A DNA stretch of 64,000 nt, from NCBI GenBank assembly GCA_017521925.1, contig JAFXBG010000015.1, forward strand, positions 79,968-143,967, given 5' to 3'. The notes under the pieces are model-generated. The model made no database searches. It was not told where the DNA came from and saw nothing but the letters and a program-made list of their open reading frames with translations. Position 1 is the first letter of the stretch, and each line of letters begins with the position of its first letter. This stretch comes from Clostridia bacterium. GTDB lineage: Bacteria; Bacillota; Clostridia; Oscillospirales; Acutalibacteraceae. Shown here piece after piece: positions 57,637-64,000 of the stretch. The position numbers were made by a program, and so were the translations under genes.

Positions 57637-60276
57637 TTAGTTTTTCTTTCTGTTTACAAGGTCAACAATAACCTTGATAATCTGGATAACAAAGGTGGGG
57701 ATAAATGCTAACAGCCAGATAAGTCCGAACTGCTCCTGATTAATGGGAGCAACTGCAAACCAGCTCTCAATTGCAGGAACAAAAAGAACTATTACAAGCA
57801 GGAGTGTGCCGACTAAGAAAGCACCAATGCTGTACATATTTGAGAGTAAGCCAATCTTGAAGATAGAGTGGTTGCTTCTGCAGTTAAAGCCGTGGAAAAG
57901 ACGGGAAAGTGTAAGGGTTGCAAAAGCAAGTGTGCTGGCAAGTGCAGGGGTTTCGGTGGGATTTCCAAGGTAGAAGGCAATAAGGGTAACAACAGCGATT
58001 AATGCACCCTGGCCTAACATAAGACCTGTAAAGTCTTTGGTTAAAATACCCTTGTTGGGATCCCTTGGCTTCTGGCTGAGCAAATCGCCTGCTGGAGGCT
58101 CCATACCGATTGAAATAGCGGGTAAAGAGTCGGTTAAAAGGTTAATAAAGAGAAGATGAACTGCCGCAAAAGGAGCAGGCAAGCCCATAAACGAGCAGTA
58201 AAGAACCGCTAAAATACCTGCCATATTACCTGAAAGCAGGAAGAGAATAGAGTTGCGGATGTTGCGGTAAACATTTCTGCCGTTAGCAACTGCCTTGATA
58301 ATTGTGGCAAAGTTGTCGTCCTGTAAAATCATAGAAGCGGCATCTTTACTAACCTCTGTGCCTGTAATACCCATAGCCACGCCGATGTCAGCTTTCTTAA
58401 GTGCAGGGGCATCGTTAACGCCGTCGCCTGTCATAGAAACAACGTTGCCTTTTCTCTGCCAGGCTTCAACAATACGGATTTTGTTTTCGGGGGATACTCG
58501 TGCGTAAACAGAGATTTTCTCAATATTTACGTCAAGCTCTTCATCGCTCATTGCGTCAAGCTCCATACCTGTTACTGAGATATCGCCGTCACGGAAAATG
58601 CCAATCTGCTTAGCAATTGCAGTAGCGGTAATCTTGTGGTCACCTGTAATCATAACAGGTTTGATGCCTGCTCTTATAGCATCGGCAACCGCCTGCTTTG
58701 ATTCTTCACGGGGAGGGTCAATCATAGAAACCAGACCTAAGAAGGTAAAGTCTTTTTCCGTGTCTACTGTTAAAGGCTCTTCGGTGTTCTTGTAAGCAAA
58801 GGTAAGAACTCTTAAACCGTTTTCAGAGAATTTTCGGTTACGCTCTAAAATAGCGGTTTTATCTTCCTCTGTAATATCTCTTACGCCGTTTTCTGTTGCA
58901 ATCTTAACTGTGCGGTCTAAGATTACGTCAAGAGCACCCTTGGTAAGAACATAGGTCTTTCCGTCGATAATAAACTTTGTGCTCATCATCTTTCTGTCAG
59001 AGTCAAAGGGAACTTCTTCAAGGCGTTTGAACTGAGTTCTCAGAGCATTTTCGTTAAGACCTGTTTTGCGGTAAGTTTCAAGCAGAGCGTACTCTGTAGG
59101 GTCGCCTATGCCTTTGCCGTCTACAATGCTTGAGTCGTTGTTTAAAACCATATTGTAAAGAAGAAGTTTGTGGTTTTCGTCATTTAAATTAAGTTCTTCT
59201 TCGTGGATTTTTTTGCCGTTTACATAAAGACGTTGAACGGTCATTTTGTTCTGGGTAAGTGTACCTGTTTTGTCAGAGCAGATAACAGACACACAGCCAA
59301 GGCTTTCAACTGCCTTAAGGTCTTTGATAACTGCGTTTTCCTTGGCCATTTTCTGGGTGCCCATTGCCTGAACAATGGTAACAATAGAGCTTAAAGCCTC
59401 GGGGATTGCGGCAACTGCAAGAGCAACCGCAAAGAGCAGAGAGTCCATAACAATTTTCATTATGTCAGGGTTTTCTATACCTCTGAAGCCGTTGAACATT
59501 GAAAGACCAAACACAACAACGCATACAAGCATAATTATGATTGCAAGCTTTTTGGAGAAAGCATCAAGGCTTTTCTGTAAGGGAGTTTTCTTTTCTTTGG
59601 CGGCATTCATAAGGGAAGCAATTTTTCCGATTTCGGTGTTCATACCTGTGCCTGTTACTGCTACCAAGGCTCTTCCATAGGTAACTAAGCTTCCTGAGAA
59701 TACCATATTTGAGCGGTCGGCAAGTGCAGCTTCACCTTGGATAACCTCATCGTTTTTGTCAACGTTTGTGGACTCACCTGTAAGGGAGCTTTCGTTAACC
59801 TGTAAGGAGTAGTTATTAATAATTCTTCCGTCGGCAACTACCAGGTCGCCTGCCTCAAGAACAATAATATCGCCCTCTACAACGTGTTTTGAGGGGATTT
59901 CTATCTTCACGCCGTCGCGGATAACCTTGGCATTGGGTGAAGAAAGGGATTTAAGGCTTTCCAGTGATTTTTCTGCCTTGATATGTTGGGCAGTGCCTAA
60001 GATTGCGTTTAAAACAATAACCGCAAAAATAACAATGGTGCTTTCAATGTTACCGGAGATAAGCGAAATTACAGCCGCCGCAATAAGGATAATTACAAGC
60101 AAATCTGCAAACTGGCTTAAGAACACTTGTAAGACAGTTTTCTTTTTGCCCTCTGTAAGAACGTTTTCACCGTTTTTAAGTAAGGTTTCTTTAGCTTTTT
60201 CTGAAGTAAGACCCTCAGTGGTTACGCCTAGTTTTTCAAAAATCTCATCTTTTGACATCTGATACCAGGGTTTCAT
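57637..60276 (-). CDS. P-type cation-transporting ATPase under a yybP-ykoY riboswitch (probable Mn/Ca exporter)
   Basis: An 879-residue P2A-type ATPase. N-terminal cation-ATPase domain, A-domain SLTGES motif (about 164-169), helix 4 PEAL (AAIPEALSSIV), phosphorylation site Asp335 in CSDKTGTLTQ, KGA in the nucleotide domain (TKGALD) and the hinge MTGDGVNDAPALKKADIG. Ten transmembrane helices in the usual layout. The sequence class is Ca/Mn; the manganese-type riboswitch with antiterminator in its leader argues that high Mn(II) turns it on, so it probably exports Mn (or Ca). It would share this role with MntP at 11671. Confidence 0.9.
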   Translation of the reverse strand: MKPWYQMSKDEIFEKLGVTTEGLTSEKAKETLLKNGENVLTEGKKKTVLQVFLSQFADLLVIILIAAAVISLISGNIESTIVIFAVIVLNAILGTAQHIKAEKSLESLKSLSSPNAKVIRDGVKIEIPSKHVVEGDIIVLEAGDLVVADGRIINNYSLQVNESSLTGESTNVDKNDEVIQGEAALADRSNMVFSGSLVTYGRALVAVTGTGMNTEIGKIASLMNAAKEKKTPLQKSLDAFSKKLAIIIMLVCVVVFGLSMFNGFRGIENPDIMKIVMDSLLFAVALAVAAIPEALSSIVTIVQAMGTQKMAKENAVIKDLKAVESLGCVSVICSDKTGTLTQNKMTVQRLYVNGKKIHEEELNLNDENHKLLLYNMVLNNDSSIVDGKGIGDPTEYALLETYRKTGLNENALRTQFKRLEEVPFDSDRKMMSTKFIIDGKTYVLTKGALDVILDRTVKIATENGVRDITEEDKTAILERNRKFSENGLRVLTFAYKNTEEPLTVDTEKDFTFLGLVSMIDPPREESKQAVADAIRAGIKPVMITGDHKITATAIAKQIGIFRDGDISVTGMELDAMSDEELDVNIEKISVYARVSPENKIRIVEAWQRKGNVVSMTGDGVNDAPALKKADIGVAMGITGTEVSKDAASMILQDDNFATIIKAVANGRNVYRNIRNSILFLLSGNMAGILAVLYCSFMGLPAPFAAVHLLFINLLTDSLPAISIGMEPPAGDLLSQKPRDPNKGILTKDFTGLMLGQGALIAVVTLIAFYLGNPTETPALASTLAFATLTLSRLFHGFNCRSNHSIFKIGLLSNMYSIGAFLVGTLLLVIVLFVPAIESWFAVAPINQEQFGLIWLLAFIPTFVIQIIKVIVDLVNRKKN

Positions 60277-60310
60277 AGTAGCCTCCTCGTTTTATGTGAA
60301 TTTTGGGGAA

Positions 60311-60361
60311 TAAAAAAGACTTTTATTGCAAAATCCCCTTGGAACTCTGCAATAAAAGTCT
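60311..60361 (-). terminator. Riboswitch-controlled terminator
   Basis: On the minus strand AGACTTTTATTGC (60361-60349) pairs with GCAATAAAAGTCT (60330-60318), followed by a T-run (60317-60311). Its 5' arm overlaps the 3' strand of the riboswitch P1 helix, so the two structures exclude each other. Confidence 0.85.
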
Positions 60362-60452
60362 CGCTCTTTAAGATATATCCGATACCCAGTGGGTATGTGT
60401 ACTGACGAAATATATCACAGTTTCCTGCGAACTACTCCCCTTTATGCAGGTG
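60347..60452 (-). promoter_or_regulatory. yybP-ykoY (manganese) riboswitch
   Basis: The minus strand carries the family signature AAAGGGGAGTAG (60443-60432). CTGCATAAAG (60449-60440) pairs with CTTTTATTGCAG (60358-60347) to close the aptamer as P1. Its 3' strand is also the 5' arm of the terminator, so metal binding should favour P1 and let transcription proceed (an ON switch). Characterised members of this class sense Mn(II) and often precede P-type ATPases and MntP. Confidence 0.85.
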
Positions 60453-60745
60453 TATTTTAGCAAAGCAGGGGCTTTATGTCCATAGGATTTTTACAATTTC
60501 AGCAATGTGTCCTGTTTTTAGTCTTAGGAAAAGGCAGAGTTTTATATAATTATTATACAAAGGTATATGAGCATTTACGCGTAAAATCTGAATTTATCCG
60601 TAACCACGCATTGGTTTTATGTGCTAAAATTATCTTTTTTTGCAAAGAACAAAAAAGGATATGGGCAAAAATGACAGTTTTATGGCACCGCTTTTGTTAG
60701 GTTGCATCAACTTTGGGAAAAACTACATAAGTTTACGTAAATCGG
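60453..60745. other. Gap without supported genes
   Basis: On the plus strand a 74-codon frame (60476-60700) has no ribosome site and no family features. The minus-strand promoter of the ATPase gene should lie here, but I could not place it with confidence. Confidence 0.4.
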
Positions 60746-60774
60746 TTGAAAATTTCGGGTTAAAGTGTTACAAT
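60746..60774 (+). promoter_or_regulatory. Promoter of the CotH-family gene
   Basis: TTGAAA, 17 bases, TACAAT. The predicted start near 60781 gives a leader of about 150 bases. Confidence 0.65.
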
Positions 60775-60797
60775 TTATTAGTAAAATTATTGCTGAA

Positions 60798-60905
60798 GGT
60801 ATGCTTGTTTTGCCTATATGGCACAACACTTCGGAGGTCAGACGACGGGGCGGACGCCAAAGCATAAAGACCTTTGGGAATTCGGTTTACATGTATAAGA
60901 CCAAA
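60798..60905 (+). other. Structured 5' leader of the CotH-family gene
   Basis: TATGCT near 60800 can pair with AGCATA near 60860, enclosing a TGCC-TATAT-GGCA hairpin (about 60813-60825) and a GC-rich segment; CCAAAG/CTTTGG is an alternative hairpin at 60857-60878. Competing helices suggest cis-regulation or mRNA stabilisation. I do not recognise a known riboswitch. Confidence 0.35.
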
Positions 60906-60929
60906 AAAATTATATGGAGGAATTATATT

Positions 60930-63900
60930 ATGAGTAAAAGCAAAACTATCACTAAGCGTTTACTCGCAGTGATATTAACTGTTATGATGCTCGTGTCTAT
61001 GGTTACTGTAGGCATGGTATCTACTTCAGCTGCAAATGTTGAAATGGCAGAAACAGGTGCTAGCAGAACTTTTGCAGTAGGCGACTATATCTACATCAAG
61101 AACTTTACTCCTTCCGGTTGGGGTGCTAACTGGTTCCATAGCGATGTTTATGAGTGGGCTCATATCTGGGACTCATCTTCAAGCAACGTTATCGACATCC
61201 AGTTTGAACTCATAGAAGGTACTGAAAACGCAGTTGGTGCTATTTACGGTGCAAAGATTACTAAAGCAGGTACATATACACATGTTATCTTTTCACGTAG
61301 TAAGAGCTCAACTACTCCCTGGGATAACCAGGACCAGACAGGTGATATTCCCCTTGATGCAACCTACAACTGCTATACTAACCTTTCCAAGGGTAGCACA
61401 AGCTACACCGGTTCAGTATATGAGGCAAGTGGCAACACAGGCGGCGGTGGCGGTACAACCGTTAGCGGTGACATCTGGGCAGACGTAGACGGCAATCCCG
61501 AAACAACATATGACAAGATTATCCGTTCTTCAAGCAACACTAAGTTCTACCTTCCTTCTGCTAAGGTAACTATGTATGTTTCTGAAGGTACACTTGAAAT
61601 CGGCGGTTACACAGTAACACCTGAAGGCACAGTGGTTGACCTTGCAACAGGTACATATACTTTCGGCGGCGATTATCAGGGCTCTGTTAAGGTATTCAGA
61701 TCCAAGAACGTTTCTTCTATGCATACAGAAACCAAGATTGCTGTTCCTCAGGGTATAAATCAGGGTTATGAGCATAAGGATGACTACGAGACCAAGGGTA
61801 CAATCGGCGTATTTGCTCCCGACGGCACACAGAAGAACTCTGATACAGTTCTTAAGAAGATCAAGGGCCGCGGTAACTCTTCCTGGGAAGCTTCCCACAA
61901 AATTGTTGGTAAGTATGCTTTCAACATTACATTAGATAAGAAAGCTAAGCTTATTGATGACGGCTCTAAGTCCAAGAAATACTGCCTTGTTTCTTACAAT
62001 GCAGACCAGGCACGTATGCGTAATATGGTTGCTTACGAGCTTGCAGAGATGATTGGTTCTCCCTTTGCTCCTCAGTTTGAGCCCATTGACTTCTACAACA
62101 ATGGAAAATTCGCAGGTTCATACCTCTTGACAGATAAGGTTGAAATCGGTGATCCTCTTGTTGATATCGTAAACCTTGATGATGTCAATGAAGAATTAAA
62201 TGCTGTATATGATGCTGAGGGTGAAATTATCGACGGCACAAACTTCAACATTTATGATGCTGATGATGTTACAAGCTACCGTGGTTCTTCCAGCGGCAAT
62301 CTTAACGATACAGCCACAAAGGGTTATTATAAGTATGTAAACCTTGAGGAATGCGATGCATCCGAATATGAGGATTCCGGCTTCCTTCTCGAGTTTGAGC
62401 TTAATGAGCGTTTTGATGATGAAATCTCAGGCTTTATTTCTACAAAGGGTCAGCAAATTGTTTGTAAGTACCCTGAGTACGCTTCAAAGAACCAGATTAA
62501 GTTCATCAGAGATAAGTGGAACGCAGCTGAGTCTGTTATGTACAACAAGTCTGCTACATATGAGCAGTTAGACGCAGTAATCGACGTTGAGTCTTTTGCT
62601 AAGATGTACCTCATTCAGGAACTTTCCAAGAACCTTGACGGCGGTGCTACATCCTTCTACGTATACTACGATGGCGGTAAGCTCCACGCAGGCGTTGCAT
62701 GGGACTATGACTGGGCTTTCGGTCAGTATCAGCTTTCTCAGAGCGAAAAGATCGGCAGCAGTGATTTTGGCGGTAATGTAGATGCAGATCCTTCAACTAC
62801 AGGCGGTTGGTACCTCAACTCCAAGAAGATTTACGGTGATTCTTCTACTCTTAACGCACAGGCAGCTCTTTGTCAGAATGATGCATTCTGGGGTGTAGTA
62901 GTTGCTGAGTGGGACGAAGTTTTCTACAACGAGTTCTCTAAGTTCACTAATGGCACAGTTTCTTCTGCTTCTCAGTTAACAGGTATTATCGGTGAGTTCT
63001 ACGAAACTGTTAAGTACTCCACAATTATGGACGAAGACAAGTGGAATATTATTTATAACAATCCTCTTGGTTCATGGGGTTCTACAAGCACAGGTTCTAC
63101 ACACGACAAGGCTGTAATCTGGCTTAACAACTGGCTTTACAACCGTGCTCAGTGGATGGATAAATATATCAGCACTGATGGTGCAAACCACGGCTCTTCT
63201 CCCTATAATGTAGATTACGTAATCCAGCCTCCCACAGTTGAAGCTGACAAGGCTGAGTACGCAAAGGGCGATACTGTAACACTTACAATTACTGATAAAA
63301 CAGGCGGTACATTCACATACACAGTTTATAAGGATGGTACAAAGGTAGGCACAACTGATACAGATACTTACACCTTTACAGCAGATGAAAATGGTGAGGC
63401 AAAGTACACAGTTAAAGCTACTTCCAAGACAAGCTCCAAGACTTCTGCTGCTTCTGATGCTGTTGCAGTTGCTGTAACAGGCTGCAACCATAATTGGGTA
63501 GACGGCGTTTGCACAGAGTGCGGCGAGGTTTGTGCTCATGAGACAGTAGAGGTTATCCCCGGTAAGGACGCAACATGTAAGGAAACAGGTCTTACAGAGG
63601 GTAAGAAGTGTACTGTTTGCGGTAAGGTAACTGTAGAGCAGACAGAAACTCCCGTAGTTGCTCACACAGAAGAAGTTGTTCCCGGTAAGGATGCAACATG
63701 TAAAGAAACAGGTCTTACAGAAGGTAAGAAGTGCTCAGTTTGCGGTGACACACTTGTAGAGCAGGAAGAGATTCCCACAATTGCACATACAGAGGAAGTT
63801 GTTCCCGGCAAGGATGCAACATGTAAGGAAACAGGTCTTACAGAAGGTAAGAAGTGCTCAGTTTGCGGTGACATACTTGTAGAGCAGGAAGAGATTCCTA

Positions 63901-64000
63901 CAATTGCACATACAGAAGAAGTTGGTCCCGGCAAGGATGCAACATGTAAGGAAACAGGTCTTACAGAGGGTAAGAAGTGCTCAGTTTGCGGTGACACACT
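60930..64000 (+). CDS. CotH-kinase-family secreted protein, partial (runs off the window)
   Basis: At least 1023 residues; the 3' end lies beyond the window. Signal peptide (to about 33, STSA). N-terminal starch-binding-like module (about 45-160, DYIYIKNFTPSGWGANWF, aromatic-rich), Gly linker, beta domain, then a CotH kinase-fold domain (about 270-750) with the motif KGRGNSSW (Arg314) and the catalytic-type WDYDWAFG (Asp592, Asp594). An Ig-like domain follows (about 770-850), then Cys-rich repeats of 41 residues (GKDATCKETGLTEGKKCSVCG). CotH proteins are protein kinases in spore coats and are also found with dockerins in cellulosome bacteria; no dockerin is seen here before the window ends. 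GGAGG precedes ATG 60930. Confidence 0.88.
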   Translation, partial: MSKSKTITKRLLAVILTVMMLVSMVTVGMVSTSAANVEMAETGASRTFAVGDYIYIKNFTPSGWGANWFHSDVYEWAHIWDSSSSNVIDIQFELIEGTENAVGAIYGAKITKAGTYTHVIFSRSKSSTTPWDNQDQTGDIPLDATYNCYTNLSKGSTSYTGSVYEASGNTGGGGGTTVSGDIWADVDGNPETTYDKIIRSSSNTKFYLPSAKVTMYVSEGTLEIGGYTVTPEGTVVDLATGTYTFGGDYQGSVKVFRSKNVSSMHTETKIAVPQGINQGYEHKDDYETKGTIGVFAPDGTQKNSDTVLKKIKGRGNSSWEASHKIVGKYAFNITLDKKAKLIDDGSKSKKYCLVSYNADQARMRNMVAYELAEMIGSPFAPQFEPIDFYNNGKFAGSYLLTDKVEIGDPLVDIVNLDDVNEELNAVYDAEGEIIDGTNFNIYDADDVTSYRGSSSGNLNDTATKGYYKYVNLEECDASEYEDSGFLLEFELNERFDDEISGFISTKGQQIVCKYPEYASKNQIKFIRDKWNAAESVMYNKSATYEQLDAVIDVESFAKMYLIQELSKNLDGGATSFYVYYDGGKLHAGVAWDYDWAFGQYQLSQSEKIGSSDFGGNVDADPSTTGGWYLNSKKIYGDSSTLNAQAALCQNDAFWGVVVAEWDEVFYNEFSKFTNGTVSSASQLTGIIGEFYETVKYSTIMDEDKWNIIYNNPLGSWGSTSTGSTHDKAVIWLNNWLYNRAQWMDKYISTDGANHGSSPYNVDYVIQPPTVEADKAEYAKGDTVTLTITDKTGGTFTYTVYKDGTKVGTTDTDTYTFTADENGEAKYTVKATSKTSSKTSAASDAVAVAVTGCNHNWVDGVCTECGEVCAHETVEVIPGKDATCKETGLTEGKKCTVCGKVTVEQTETPVVAHTEEVVPGKDATCKETGLTEGKKCSVCGDTLVEQEEIPTIAHTEEVVPGKDATCKETGLTEGKKCSVCGDILVEQEEIPTIAHTEEVGPGKDATCKETGLTEGKKCSVCGDT
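63534..64000 (+). repeat. 123-bp tandem repeats in the CotH-family gene
   Basis: Units start at 63660, 63783 and 63906 (the last cut by the window end), with a diverged 126-bp unit at 63534. Each encodes one TC..KCxxCG cysteine pattern like a small zinc or disulfide module. Copies are nearly identical, so the array is recent and likely variable. Confidence 0.9.

Noticed and set aside
60476-60867. Two overlapping open frames of about 75 codons
   Set aside because: No ribosome sites and no family features; one crosses the promoter and the other the structured leader of the CotH-family gene.
1-64000. tRNA or rRNA genes
   Set aside because: I looked for the TTCGAATC/TTCAAATC arm with paired acceptor ends and for conserved rRNA segments and found none.

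Overview
The window looks like the chromosome of an anaerobic, low-to-moderate GC Gram-positive gut bacterium of the Clostridia, most likely a Ruminococcus-type member of the Oscillospiraceae. The grounds are: six separate proteins with type I dockerins (repeats of the form GDxxxDGxxxxKDATxIQK), starch-binding-like modules, an oxygen-sensitive class III ribonucleotide reductase, an electron-bifurcation-type NuoE/NuoF module, Firmicutes-style promoters, strong GGAGG ribosome sites and a yybP-ykoY riboswitch. No tRNA, rRNA, CRISPR array, prophage or transposase gene was seen. The genus assignment is inference.

Layout. 1-6100: a metallo-beta-lactamase hydrolase and a zinc-ribbon membrane protein, then a three-gene flavoprotein/iron-sulfur operon (NuoE-like, NuoF-like, and a ferredoxin-GltD fusion) with no hydrogenase catalytic subunit. 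6100-7960: a MITE-like element, a lipoprotein gene with a frame-broken start, the first copy of a structured small RNA, and lexA. 8050-10670: a secreted dockerin phosphoesterase with a starch-binding-like module. 10740-11080: an AT-rich gap with a cluster of DnaA-box-like sequences. 11110-12255 (minus): mntP-tetR. 12450-20450: one tightly overlapping operon with the whole shikimate pathway plus the Phe and Tyr branches. 20720-23640: a dockerin protein with a stand-alone protease-propeptide-like domain, next to a dockerin subtilase. 23800-30560: asnB, ribF, the second small-RNA copy, NrdR boxes, nrdD (fused to a redoxin) and a thioredoxin-reductase-like gene. 30730-36350: a SNF2 helicase and an SPFH/zinc-ribbon/TPM membrane operon. 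36450-38450 (minus): galE-plsX. 38600-46810: a BspA-type LRR surface protein, metG-tatD, and a YfhO membrane protein. 46950-57570: the second dockerin phosphoesterase, a MutS-like ATPase (minus), a DUF896 protein, a repeat-rich dockerin protein and a lipoprotein with the same C-terminal tail, a regulator-ABC exporter operon, a pseudouridine synthase, and a protein with two cohesin-like domains plus a dockerin. 57640-60450 (minus): a P-type cation ATPase under a manganese-type riboswitch. 60930-end: a CotH-kinase-family secreted protein that runs off the window.

How the genes work together. The recurring theme is a cell-surface or secreted dockerin/cohesin assembly. In this window its cargo is not glycoside hydrolases but phosphoesterases with starch-binding-like modules, a subtilase with a separate propeptide-like partner, a possible adaptor scaffoldin and, nearby, a CotH kinase-fold protein. 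The rest is housekeeping: aromatic amino acid synthesis, dNTP synthesis with its redox partner, manganese homeostasis (MntP plus the riboswitch-controlled ATPase), the SOS regulator and envelope stress. Promoter and terminator calls come from reading -35/-10 spacing and stem-loops by eye. Functions rest on recognised motifs, not on database searches.
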